Below, in pieces: positions 44,833 through 53,256 of a stretch of DNA of 55,985 bases. Location: contig PLLW01000113.1 of NCBI GenBank assembly GCA_003141435.1, forward strand, positions 12,232 to 68,216. Direction: 5' to 3'. Within the stretch, counting starts at the first letter, position 1; every line of letters starts with the position of its first letter. A program made the translations under genes and the position numbers. This DNA comes from Ignavibacteriales bacterium. Lineage in GTDB: Bacteria > Bacteroidota > Ignavibacteria > Ignavibacteriales > Ignavibacteriaceae. The notes under the pieces are model-generated. The model searched no databases and was not told the origin of the DNA. It saw only the letters and a list, made by a program, of their open reading frames with translations.

Positions 44833-45102
44833 TTATCCGTCAAGGTTATTAAAGCTGGCAAAAATTCCATCGGTAGCCTGGGAACGGACATGGATTTCGT
44901 TCAGCTTTTGAATGATCCTTAGAATTTCTTTACGTCTTTCATCAACGAGGTCTAATACAAAATCACGCACATCGGGCTGGTTACATTCATCTAGAATTCC
45001 TTCATAGAATCGAACAGTTGAGGCTTCTTTCCGCAATGCTTCATTCAACATAGCACATGTGTTTTTACAAGCGTGCATACATTTTATTTCATTTTCTTTC
45101 AT
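44833..45102 (-). CDS. Small ferritin-like/four-helix protein with N-terminal cysteines
   Basis: 89 residues. The N-terminus MKENEIKCMHACKNTC carries three closely spaced cysteines (C8, C12, C16). The rest is helical with regularly placed Glu, Asp and Tyr (LNEALRKEASTVRFYEGILD, VLDLVDERRKEILRIIQKLN). The pattern suggests half of a ferritin-like bundle that would dimerise, but the usual ExxH metal motif is not seen. It follows the gamma subunit of the oxidoreductase after 32 bp on the same strand, so it is probably part of that operon and may relate to its redox function (inference). Confidence 0.6.
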   Translation of the reverse strand: MKENEIKCMHACKNTCAMLNEALRKEASTVRFYEGILDECNQPDVRDFVLDLVDERRKEILRIIQKLNEIHVRSQATDGIFASFNNLDG

Positions 45103-45134
45103 ATTTACCTCAAGAAAAGAGATAGCTTAATTTA

Positions 45135-45701
45135 TTAGTGAACTACCAGATGTTCTAATTCTTTTGCAAGCTGCTGTCCTAAAAGGAGAGCTTTTTCATT
45201 TAAAGGAATAGTGTGGTGATGTCTTTCAGGCAGCACTTTTTTTAATGCCTTTAATATATTTTCAATTTTAAGGATGGGACGAATCTGAAGGAACGCACCA
45301 ACCAAAATCATATTTGCGACCTGCTTTTTATTCAGCTTAAGGGCTTCTTCGGAAGCAGGAATACTATACACCTCTATATCATCGCGTGTAGGGGGATTTA
45401 ATATGGCAGAAGTTTCATACATCAGGAGTCCGCCGGGTTTAACTGCTTTTTCAAATTTGTCAAGCGAGGGTTGATTTAACACAATTGCGGAATCAAACCT
45501 TGCTACCATTGGCGAGCTGATTTTTGTAGGGGAAACAATTACTGTACAGTTAGCAGTGCCACCCCTCATTTCGGGACCATAGGAGGGCATCCAGCTAACT
45601 TCTTTATTTTCGATCATGGAAGCATAGGCAATAATTTGTCCCATTGACAAGACTCCCTGACCTCCGAATCCTGCGAAAATCATTTCGTGTGCTTTTTGCA
45701 T
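45135..45701 (-). CDS. korC: 2-oxoacid:ferredoxin oxidoreductase gamma subunit
   Basis: 188 residues. The N-terminus, EMIFAGFGGQGVLSMGQIIA, is the POR/KOR gamma-domain signature, and MPSYGPEMRGGTANCTVIVS follows. It supports the catalytic subunits in ferredoxin-dependent oxidative decarboxylation or reductive carboxylation of 2-oxoacids. Last catalytic gene of a delta-alpha-beta-gamma operon. Confidence 0.92.
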   Translation of the reverse strand: MQKAHEMIFAGFGGQGVLSMGQIIAYASMIENKEVSWMPSYGPEMRGGTANCTVIVSPTKISSPMVARFDSAIVLNQPSLDKFEKAVKPGGLLMYETSAILNPPTRDDIEVYSIPASEEALKLNKKQVANMILVGAFLQIRPILKIENILKALKKVLPERHHHTIPLNEKALLLGQQLAKELEHLVVH

Positions 45702-45729
45702 TATAAATTTCCTGGTTTCAATTAAACTT

Positions 45730-46494
45730 TTACTTAGAAACTTTTATGTCGCCCAAGGGGTATGTGGGAAACATATTTTCTTCTATCCACGTCATTGTTT
45801 CAAGAGGAGTCTGCTTCCAGCCGGACGGGCAGTTAGAAACTACTTCGATGAAGGAAGTACCTTTATCGAGTTTCTGGTTCTCGAATCCAATCCTGATTGC
45901 CTTTTTTAATTTCCTGCATGAATTAACATTGTTGATGGATTGTCTTGTTACATAATAAGCACCCGGAAGCATTGCAATCATTTCGGTAATTTTTAAGGGA
46001 TAGCCGATTTGTTTAACATCTCTTCCATAGGGGGAGGTAGAAGTAACCTGTCCAGCCAAAGTGGTTGGCGCCATTTGTCCGCCGGTCATTCCATAAATTG
46101 CATTGTTAATAAATATCATGAGGATATTTTCGCCCCTGTTTACAGTATGGATAGTTTCGGCAGTACCAATTGCAGCGAGATCACCATCACCCTGATAAGA
46201 GTAAACAAATTTATCGGGGCGGACTCTTTTAATACCTGTAGCAACAGCGCTTGCCCTTCCGTGAGCAGCTTCCTGCATATCTACGTTCATATAATTATAT
46301 GCAAAGACAGAGCATCCAACGGGGGCTACACCAATTGTGGTTTCCTGAATACCCATTTCCTCAACCACTTCCATAATGAATTTATGCACGATGCTATGAC
46401 CGCATCCCGGGCAGTAATGAAGCGGGGTATCAGTTAATGTAGAAGGTTTTTTATAAACGCATTCCAGATCTTCAATTACTAATTCAGATTCCAT
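45730..46494 (-). CDS. korB: 2-oxoacid:ferredoxin oxidoreductase beta subunit (TPP-binding)
   Basis: 254 residues. TPP pocket residues are in YCPGCGHSIVHK and VAPVGCSVFAYNYMN. The Mg/TPP motif is YQGDGDLAAIGTAETIHTVN with IFINNAIYGMTGGQM. Subunit composition and the TPP motif fit the KOR/VOR group. Substrate (2-oxoglutarate or branched-chain 2-oxoacid) cannot be fixed from sequence. It lies between the alpha and gamma genes with short gaps. Confidence 0.93.
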   Translation of the reverse strand: MESELVIEDLECVYKKPSTLTDTPLHYCPGCGHSIVHKFIMEVVEEMGIQETTIGVAPVGCSVFAYNYMNVDMQEAAHGRASAVATGIKRVRPDKFVYSYQGDGDLAAIGTAETIHTVNRGENILMIFINNAIYGMTGGQMAPTTLAGQVTSTSPYGRDVKQIGYPLKITEMIAMLPGAYYVTRQSINNVNSCRKLKKAIRIGFENQKLDKGTSFIEVVSNCPSGWKQTPLETMTWIEENMFPTYPLGDIKVSK

Positions 46495-46502
46495 TGTTTC
46501 TC

Positions 46503-47594
46503 CTAAAATACGCCAACACTTTGTTTTTCAATTATGCTTTCTATTTCCTCAAGAACATCCTCGGGAGAGGGGATCATTCCACCCATTCTTCCTTTAAAGT
46601 GAACAGGTTTGATTCCGTTAACAGCAAGAGCCACGTCTTCAACCATTTGTCCCGCGTTCATTTCGACATCAAGGATGAAGTCAACTTTTGCTGCCAATTC
46701 TTTTATTCTTACAGAAGGGAACGGATAAAGGGTTATTGGTCTGAGGAGTCCAACTTTAATTCCTTTTTCGCGGGCAAGTTCAACAGTTTTCTGGCAGACC
46801 CTTGCAGAGAGTCCGAAAGCAACGAGCAGTATATCTGCATCGGAAGTTTGAAACTCTTCGAAGCGCACTTCGCTTTTGAGCTTTTTATAATTTTCCTGCA
46901 GTACCAGATTTATTTCTTCCATTTTTTCAGACTGCAAATGGAGGGAAGTAATAATATTTCTTTCCCTTGATGCGGGTTTGCCCATGGTAGCCCAACCAGG
47001 AATTGTATGAGGAAGAGAACCTTCTTCGGGGAGATCAACCTTTTCCATCATCTGACCGAGGGCGCCATCGGACAATATCATAGCCGGCATGCGGTATTTT
47101 TCTGCAAGTCTGAATCCAAGGAAAACAAAGTCCGCCATTTCCTGAACAGAGGAAGGAGCTAAAACAATTAGGTGGTAATCGCCATGCCCTCCGCCTTTAA
47201 CTGCCTGGAAATAATCACCCTGGGAAGGCTGGATGGTACCAAGTCCGGGACCGCCACGAACAACATTAACCACAAGGCACGGAAGCTGGGCAGCGGCAAT
47301 ATAAGACAGACCTTCCTGCATTAAACTAATGCCGGGACTTGAAGATGTAGTCATAACTCTGGCTCCGGCACCTGCCGCGCCATAAATCATATTTATTGCG
47401 GCAAGTTCACTTTCTGCCTGTAGGACAACTCCTTTACGTTTTGGGATTTCGGTTTCAAAATATTCCAGTATTTCTGATTGGGGAGTAATAGGATAGCCAA
47501 AATATGCATCCATACCAGCTCTAATTGCTGCTTCGGCAAGGGCTTCGTTCCCTTTCATTAACCTTGCTTCGGTTTTATTTATTTTTTTTTCCAT
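46503..47594 (-). CDS. korA: 2-oxoacid:ferredoxin oxidoreductase alpha subunit (KorA/VorB-like)
   Basis: 363 residues. The motifs AYFGYPITPQSEILEYFE, LQAESELAAINMIYGAAGAG, MTTSSSPGISLMQEGLSYIA and GGPGLGTIQPSQGDYFQ are those of the VorB/KorA alpha subunit. These proteins bind substrate and couple with the beta subunit. The sequence reads closer to VorB-type proteins, yet such proteins are often the 2-oxoglutarate enzyme in this group, so specificity remains open. The start at 47594 lies 9 bp past the ferredoxin stop. Confidence 0.9.
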   Translation of the reverse strand: MEKKINKTEARLMKGNEALAEAAIRAGMDAYFGYPITPQSEILEYFETEIPKRKGVVLQAESELAAINMIYGAAGAGARVMTTSSSPGISLMQEGLSYIAAAQLPCLVVNVVRGGPGLGTIQPSQGDYFQAVKGGGHGDYHLIVLAPSSVQEMADFVFLGFRLAEKYRMPAMILSDGALGQMMEKVDLPEEGSLPHTIPGWATMGKPASRERNIITSLHLQSEKMEEINLVLQENYKKLKSEVRFEEFQTSDADILLVAFGLSARVCQKTVELAREKGIKVGLLRPITLYPFPSVRIKELAAKVDFILDVEMNAGQMVEDVALAVNGIKPVHFKGRMGGMIPSPEDVLEEIESIIEKQSVGVF

Positions 47595-47603
47595 ATAATT
47601 TCC

Positions 47604-47855
47604 TTATCCGGTTACTTCAGCAGGAGTAGTTTTCCTGGCTGGTTTTGGCTGACGGTAAACGGTTATAGCAGATTCAGGACAAATTATTGCACAATTAATG
47701 CACCCAGTACAATTATCCTTTATTAATTCCGCATATTTATAACCATTTAGATTGATATGGGTTGATAATCCGAGGCTTTCCTGAGGACATGCACTAATAC
47801 AAAGTTCGCATCCTTTGCATACCTCCAGTCCGATAATCACAGTTCCTCTAATCAT
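47604..47855 (-). CDS. korD: 2x[4Fe-4S] ferredoxin subunit (delta) of the oxidoreductase
   Basis: 83 residues. Two cluster motifs are present: CKGCELCISACPQE and CTGCINCAIICPES. The Pro after the last Cys in each is typical of bacterial 8Fe ferredoxins. It is the first gene of the oxidoreductase operon and probably carries electrons from the TPP-containing subunits. The C-terminus is a short Lys/Pro-rich tail (PKPARKTTPAEVTG). Confidence 0.9.
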   Translation of the reverse strand: MIRGTVIIGLEVCKGCELCISACPQESLGLSTHINLNGYKYAELIKDNCTGCINCAIICPESAITVYRQPKPARKTTPAEVTG

Positions 47856-47896
47856 ATTAACTTCAATTTTATTTAGAAAACAGACATATGTTTATT

Positions 47897-47915
47897 TTGG
47901 CAAGTTATATGCCAA
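47897..47915. promoter_or_regulatory. Possible operator upstream of the oxidoreductase operon
   Basis: TTGGCA-N7-TGCCAA, a perfect 6-bp inverted repeat centred about 50 bp upstream of the ferredoxin gene (start 47855, minus strand). It resembles a regulator-binding palindrome, but it could also be a short hairpin. No named regulator is proposed. Confidence 0.35.
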
Positions 47916-48051
47916 TCTATAAGATCATTTTGAGTAAATAATTTAATATAAATTGCCATAAATAAGAAGCATATTGTAATAATTCTTCTTGTTTCCGAGA
48001 AGCGAAGTATTTAAATATTCACCAAAATCATAGTTTTTGATCTTCGTCAAT

Positions 48052-48084
48052 AAACCTTCGAGGTTTCTAAAACCTCGAAGGTTT
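48052..48084. repeat. Double-palindrome hairpin at the hemH 3' end
   Basis: AAACCTTCGAGGTTT (48052-48066) and AAACCTCGAAGGTTT (48070-48084) form a perfect 15-bp inverted repeat with a 3-nt loop. Each arm is itself a near-palindrome. It abuts the hemH stop codon (48084-48086). It can act as a terminator and resembles a dispersed palindromic repeat seen in this bacterial group, from general knowledge. Confidence 0.7.
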
Positions 48085-49085
48085 TAAGAGAGTATCATAT
48101 TCTTTACCGCCTGAACCCAGTGAGGGTTGTCATTAAGGCTTTCGACCAACTGCAGGTGAGTGCCTCCATTTTGCTTAAACAGAAGAGAATAATCATGACC
48201 AATCTCCACGATAGTTTCCAGGCAATCGGCAACAAAAGCAGGGCTGAATACGAGTAGTTTTTTTGTGTCTTTTTTTGCGTGTTCGATTATGATCTTATCG
48301 GAAAAGGGTTCAAGCCATTTTTTATTAAGTCGGGACTGGAAACAGACAGTATATTTTTCCTTAGGTATATTTAATTTTTCGGCTAATAATCTTGTGGTTG
48401 CATAACAAGCAGCTTTATAGCAATATTGATTGGACGGGTTGATTTCATTTTCGCAGTTATGATCAGCGCATGGTTTTCCATCAGTATAAACTTTGTCAAC
48501 CTGCCGCACGGGCAAACCATGATAACTAAAAAGTACATGATCATAATCAGCGGGATTATATTTTTGTCCTTGTGCGACCACTGAATTTATATAATCTTCA
48601 TTATTATAGAATTGACTAATAATTTTTAATTCAGGAATAACCCACCACTTTTTAATAATCTTAAGTGCTTTTTCAATTGCAGACCCGGAGCTTGCAGAGG
48701 CATACTGTGGGAATAATGGAAGAATAATAATTCGTTCATATCCTTTTTTATTCATCCTTTTCAGGACGGTATCCATTGACGGACTTTGATAGCGCATTGC
48801 TAATTCCACTTCAAAATTACTGTCCAGTGCAGACTGTAGTTTTTCTTTAAGACTTTCACTATAAGAAAGAAGCGGTGAACCCTTTTCTGTCCAAAGCTGT
48901 TTATATAGTTTTGCCGATTTGGGAGCGCGGAAAGGTACGATAATTATATTTACAAGGAATTTCCTGAACAGGTATGGAATATCTATCACACGCGGATCAT
49001 TAAGGAATTCAGAAAGGTATTTCCTGACATCAGAAACAGAAGGGCTGTCGGGAGTACCCAATTGAATTAATAATACGCCGGTCAC
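48084..49085 (-). CDS. hemH: Ferrochelatase
   Basis: 333 residues. It inserts ferrous iron into protoporphyrin IX, the final step of the haem pathway encoded at 0-8 kb. The start MTGVLLIQLGTPDSPSVSDV, then LFPQYASASSGSA, FSYHGLPVRQVDK (catalytic His), FQSRLNKKWLEP and VFSPAFVADCLETIVEIG (catalytic Glu) are the family markers in order. It is encoded alone, about 40 kb from the main haem operon, and is not visibly preceded by the TetR-like palindrome found there. Confidence 0.95.
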   Translation of the reverse strand: MTGVLLIQLGTPDSPSVSDVRKYLSEFLNDPRVIDIPYLFRKFLVNIIIVPFRAPKSAKLYKQLWTEKGSPLLSYSESLKEKLQSALDSNFEVELAMRYQSPSMDTVLKRMNKKGYERIIILPLFPQYASASSGSAIEKALKIIKKWWVIPELKIISQFYNNEDYINSVVAQGQKYNPADYDHVLFSYHGLPVRQVDKVYTDGKPCADHNCENEINPSNQYCYKAACYATTRLLAEKLNIPKEKYTVCFQSRLNKKWLEPFSDKIIIEHAKKDTKKLLVFSPAFVADCLETIVEIGHDYSLLFKQNGGTHLQLVESLNDNPHWVQAVKNMILS

Positions 49086-49255
49086 TTAAAGCTTGCCCCT
49101 TGTTGTGTTATAAATGGGTGTATTTTAAAAGTCAGCATCAATCGTTCCGGCACAGAATTCCTTAAAATTATAATACCTGAATATACAAATGTAAATTTAT
49201 TGAAGATAATTAAAAATTTATTAGGTATTTTTTAATAAGAACAAATTACGGACTT

Positions 49256-49996
49256 ATGAAATTCACTGTCAACATTAAAGAATTAAAACTGAGCACTTCG
49301 ACAGAGGAGAAGGTTCTTCTAAAAGATATTTATTTTGAGCTTAGTGAAAATTGCATTTATACAATACTAGGGAAGAACGGGAGCGGCAAATCAACCTTAA
49401 TAAAATCGTTAGCAGGACTGCTTGATAAAAGATTTTATTCGGTTAAGGGATCGATCGTTGCAGATAATATTGAAATTACGACTGCCACTGATAATGAACT
49501 GATGAGCATAAGAAGAGAAAAGATAAAATACGTTTTCCAGGATGCAACCAACAGCTTTGATCCTCTAAGAAAGCTGGGATATTATTTTAAAAGATTTGGA
49601 CTTGATAAAGATAAATCAGAAAAATTGTTAGACTACTTTTTATTACCGTGTTTAAATGAATTAAGCCAAATGTACCCTTATGAATTAAGCGGGGGAATGG
49701 CACAGCGGTTCAGCTTTGTATTTGCATTATTAATGAAACCGGAATTGCTGATACTTGATGAACCAACTTCGGGAATTGATCCTGCAATTGCCAATCTGTT
49801 TTTATTAAAAATAAAAGAGTTTATATCGGAAGATAAAAAAACGGTATTTCTTGTTACACAGGACATTGAATTTGCGAAATCCGCAGGGGGATTTACGGCG
49901 CACATAAAGGATGGGGTTCTTTCTACTTTCAAGCCTAATGATGAATATTTCGACTCGGAAGAAATATTATTCAAGAATAGCTGGGGAGAATTATGA
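49256..49996 (+). CDS. ABC transporter ATPase, oligopeptide/nickel type (first of a pair)
   Basis: 246 residues. Walker A GKNGSGKST, Q-loop YVFQDATNSFDPL, signature LSGGMAQRF, Walker B LLILDEPTSGID and the switch region FLVTQDIEFAK are all intact. ATPases with FQDATNSFDP-type Q-loops belong to the DppD/NikD group, which energises peptide or nickel import. The next gene, overlapping by 4 bp, encodes its partner. No permease or binding protein is beside the pair, so the substrate is unknown. Confidence 0.85.
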   Translation: MKFTVNIKELKLSTSTEEKVLLKDIYFELSENCIYTILGKNGSGKSTLIKSLAGLLDKRFYSVKGSIVADNIEITTATDNELMSIRREKIKYVFQDATNSFDPLRKLGYYFKRFGLDKDKSEKLLDYFLLPCLNELSQMYPYELSGGMAQRFSFVFALLMKPELLILDEPTSGIDPAIANLFLLKIKEFISEDKKTVFLVTQDIEFAKSAGGFTAHIKDGVLSTFKPNDEYFDSEEILFKNSWGEL

Positions 49997-50778
49997 ATCA
50001 TCTTCTGAAAGCAGAAAACATATCATATAATATTGATAAGGGGAAACCAATTCTGAGTAATATTTCATTTGAATTAAATAAAGGGGAAATACTTGGAATC
50101 GCTGGTGAATCAGGGAGCGGAAAGACTACTCTAGGGAAAATTATTGCAGGTTTAATAACTCCTTCTGAAGGGAAAATTACATTTGCCAAATCCCCCGGGT
50201 GGGAAAATACGAAGGTATCCCCTATTCAGATCCTATTTCAGAATAACGGGGAGACATTGAACCCTTTCCGCAGAATTGATTCCGTAGTAAAAGAAGCCTT
50301 GAAATTAAGGAATGGAGTAATTATTAATCCAGAGGAAGAAGCTGACAAAATATTTCTATCCCTGGACCTGAAAGAAAATTTGAGAAAGAGAAAAGGATAT
50401 GAATTAAGCGGGGGAGAGCAGCAGAGGGGAGCTCTTGCGCGATTATTAGCAGTTAAGCCTGTACTACTAATTCTTGATGAACCCTTTTCAGCACAGGATC
50501 CTGATTCACAATATAACTTCCTTGATTTATTTAAAAAGATAAACAGCCAGAGAGGGGTAACCTTAATTTGTATTTCACATAATCTCAGAATACTTAAAGA
50601 ATTATGCAATAATTTGTTGATTATTTACCGGGGATCAATAGTTGAGAGGGGGAAATGCGCCACAATATTCAATAATCCTTCACATCCTTATACAAGGTTT
50701 TTATTTAAGGCAGACAATTACAAACTTTCCCATGATGAGTTCAGAAATGAACCATATAATATTCAGGAACCGGATTAA
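49993..50778 (+). CDS. ABC transporter ATPase, DppF/NikE type (second of a pair)
   Basis: 261 residues. Walker A GESGSGKTT, Q-loop ILFQNNGETLNP, signature LSGGEQQRGALARLLA, Walker B LLILDEPFSAQD, switch His in ISHNLRIL. The C-terminal extension IVERGKCATIFNNPSHPYTR is the oligopeptide-transporter type tail. It overlaps the upstream ATPase gene by 4 bp, so the two probably form a heterodimer that drives a peptide- or nickel-type permease encoded elsewhere. Confidence 0.87.
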   Translation: MNHLLKAENISYNIDKGKPILSNISFELNKGEILGIAGESGSGKTTLGKIIAGLITPSEGKITFAKSPGWENTKVSPIQILFQNNGETLNPFRRIDSVVKEALKLRNGVIINPEEEADKIFLSLDLKENLRKRKGYELSGGEQQRGALARLLAVKPVLLILDEPFSAQDPDSQYNFLDLFKKINSQRGVTLICISHNLRILKELCNNLLIIYRGSIVERGKCATIFNNPSHPYTRFLFKADNYKLSHDEFRNEPYNIQEPD

Positions 50779-51159
50779 AATTAGCAGAATAATGCTCAAA
50801 ATTCTTTTGGGAATTGAATTAAATAGTTACTTAAAATATATTTTTTATTCTATTGTTTCTTTAAAAATTGTTTAGTATGTTTTTAACTGTTGGTACCGAC
50901 AAAAAATATAAGATACCTATTAACATTATAGGAGGCTTAGTGAAGAAAAAAACAATGGGCTTTTACATATAAATTATTTTAGAATTCTTCCGGCTACCCG
51001 GAAGAAAATATGAGTAATATCTAATAAAAATTACGAGACCGGTCAGTCAAGCACTGTACCGGTTTTTTATTCTATAATTTCTCAAATATCATGCATAATA
51101 ATGGTTGTTAATTGTTTGTTTAATAGCTATTTTAGATTGATTTGATAATGGGAATCATA
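50779..51159. other. 381-bp intergenic region with hairpins and a possible micro-ORF
   Basis: At 50930-50935 AGGAGG precedes a GTG-initiated frame of ten codons (50940-50972). A perfect 9-bp hairpin, TTCTTCCGG-CTAC-CCGGAAGAA, follows at 50985-51006, and then a terminator. The region could encode a small RNA or a leader for the coiled-coil gene at 51160. No known RNA family is recognised. Confidence 0.4.
51038..51070 (+). terminator. Rho-independent terminator
   Basis: ACCGGTCAGT pairs with ACTG-T-ACCGGT (one bulged T) around a 5-nt loop, and is followed by TTTTTTATT. It lies upstream of the coiled-coil gene and downstream of the ABC ATPase pair. Confidence 0.8.
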
Positions 51160-53157
51160 ATGTTTAAGTCAAAAAAAATACAAGGTTTATTAGAGGAAAA
51201 TGAGGAACTAAAGACAAAGTTCCAGGCAATCCACAGCCGAGAAGATAATATTAAGAATCTTAATGAAGTACTTAAAAGGCTCCGGTTAGAAGTCGCCCAG
51301 TTGAATGAGGAAAGAAGAAGTCTTAAAGAATCGATCGAGGAAATTCGTATACAAGAAGAGAAAAAGAGACTTGACATTGAGCAATTAAACCAAAGGATAA
51401 GCCACCTGCATGAGATGAAGGATGAGCTTCAAAATGTTATCTTATCATATAGCAACCAAATCGATAATATTGAAAACACACTCAAGGTAAACCAGGAAAG
51501 ACTTGCTGCACAGAATGCCGATGAGCATGAAATTAATGAGATCGAGAAAATTAGTTCAGAACTTATTGATAAAAAGGAGGGGATTGAACAATGTATCAGC
51601 GATGCCCTCGATATAACAGATAAGGCGATTGAGGAGGAAGCTAAACTTGTTGACAGAAAAGAGTCAATGTCCAAGGAACTCAACCAACTCAAAGAAAAAT
51701 TATTAAAATTACGGGAAGCATATTCAGAATTAGCTACAAGAGTAAATAAGGGAAATGAAATAATCAGGGGACTTAAACTTGAAGAAAATAGATTAAAGAA
51801 AGAACTTGAGAAAAAACAAGCTGAGATATCGGCTGCGGAAATGAATCTTCTAAAGCTAAAAGAAGAAGAAAAAGTCCTTTTGAGTAAAGTCGGGGGACTG
51901 AAAGAGAATGAGAGCTTTTTATCAGGAAGGATTGGCAAGCTTCAGTCAGAAGAAAATTCAAAGATAAACAAAGTAAGAGAAATTGATTCAGTACTATCAG
52001 AAAAGACTGAACTAAAAAATTCATTGGATCGGGAACATTTAATACTGATGAATGATCTTAATGAAAAAAGGAGATTATTAACGCAATCTCAGGCAGAATA
52101 CAACAAGCTATTTGAGAATACAAAGATCAGGAAAAAAGAACTTTTTGATACTGAACAGACTTTAAGCATTAAAGCACAAAAGTTATCGAATGTTAATATT
52201 GAGCTTATGGATTATGATAAAAAATACAGTTCCCTGAGAAATGAAATAACTGAGCTTGAAACATTCAGAAATGATCTTTTAAGGAATATCCAAAAGGATA
52301 AAGATGCAGCTGATAAATTTGCTGATCAGAACAGAAAATTAACTGAGCTTGTTCCCCTTCTTGAAAAAAGGAGACAGGAAATTGAACAGGGGAATGCGGA
52401 TCTGGAAGAACGATTTACAATAATGTTCCAGAAGTTTAACCATGAGCTGAATCAGATTAATCGAAAAAGAAGCATATTAGAGCAGATAGTTCTTAAAAAA
52501 GAAAAAGATGTTGATGAAAAAGACCAGCTTTTATTTGAAAAGATTGCAGCACTTGAAGAAAGCGAAAGAGTTTTGAATATGAGACAGATCGAATTAGAAT
52601 CGATGGAGAAACAAATTGCCGGGCTTAGCGAACATAAAGAAATATTCAGAACTGATCTCATTAAGATGGAACAGGAAGCGCTCGAAAGGAAAAATTACAC
52701 CGCAGATATCAGACTAGAGATAGAGCTGCTTCTAAAGAAAAAAATTGCAATTGAGAAGAATCTTCAGGAACTACTGATGTTTATGAATGAAAGTTTCGAA
52801 CATACTAAAGGAAGAAATACTAAATTCGAAAATGAACTCGGCTATTATGAAGATCAGATTCAGGTATACAGAACCAGGATCGCAGATTCATTAAAAGAAC
52901 TTAACGATATTAAAACAGCAGTGGGTTCATTGAAAATAGAGCAGGAGGAATACCGAAGCAACATCAGCAGATTATCCGCACTGAAAAAGAAGCTACACGA
53001 AGAACTAACCAAACATCAGACCATTCTCCAGCGTTATCAAAAGATGAGGGAGAAGCTGCAAATAGAACAAACTACAGGTAAGAGCTTTGAGGATATCCCT
53101 CCAAAAGGAAAAATAGGTCAACCCAAAGAAATAAAAAATCCCCTGGTTTATAAATAA
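51160..53157 (+). CDS. Large coiled-coil protein
   Basis: 665 residues from the ATG at 51160 (GGGA 6 nt upstream; in-frame starts at 51142 and 51148 also exist). Nearly the whole protein is a heptad-repeat coiled coil, rich in Glu, Lys, Leu and Gln, with no Walker motifs, membrane helices or export signal. It begins MFKSKKIQGLLEENEELKTK and ends in a short polar tail (PPKGKIGQPKEIKNPLVYK). It resembles SMC-like or structural filament proteins only by composition. A cytoskeletal or polarity role is possible but not supported by motifs. Confidence 0.7.
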   Translation: MFKSKKIQGLLEENEELKTKFQAIHSREDNIKNLNEVLKRLRLEVAQLNEERRSLKESIEEIRIQEEKKRLDIEQLNQRISHLHEMKDELQNVILSYSNQIDNIENTLKVNQERLAAQNADEHEINEIEKISSELIDKKEGIEQCISDALDITDKAIEEEAKLVDRKESMSKELNQLKEKLLKLREAYSELATRVNKGNEIIRGLKLEENRLKKELEKKQAEISAAEMNLLKLKEEEKVLLSKVGGLKENESFLSGRIGKLQSEENSKINKVREIDSVLSEKTELKNSLDREHLILMNDLNEKRRLLTQSQAEYNKLFENTKIRKKELFDTEQTLSIKAQKLSNVNIELMDYDKKYSSLRNEITELETFRNDLLRNIQKDKDAADKFADQNRKLTELVPLLEKRRQEIEQGNADLEERFTIMFQKFNHELNQINRKRSILEQIVLKKEKDVDEKDQLLFEKIAALEESERVLNMRQIELESMEKQIAGLSEHKEIFRTDLIKMEQEALERKNYTADIRLEIELLLKKKIAIEKNLQELLMFMNESFEHTKGRNTKFENELGYYEDQIQVYRTRIADSLKELNDIKTAVGSLKIEQEEYRSNISRLSALKKKLHEELTKHQTILQRYQKMREKLQIEQTTGKSFEDIPPKGKIGQPKEIKNPLVYK

Positions 53158-53256
53158 TAATCGCTGCCTGAGACAGATTCTTATAAAAATAAAATATTTG
53201 TGAACCAGGAGCCTTATATTTGTTATTCAAATTTTATAAAATTACGGAGCACGGAA

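Noticed and set aside
51429-51938. 169-codon minus-strand Ser/Phe-rich frame
   Set aside because: Antisense shadow of the coiled-coil gene, whose Glu/Lys codons read as Ser/Phe/Leu on the other strand.
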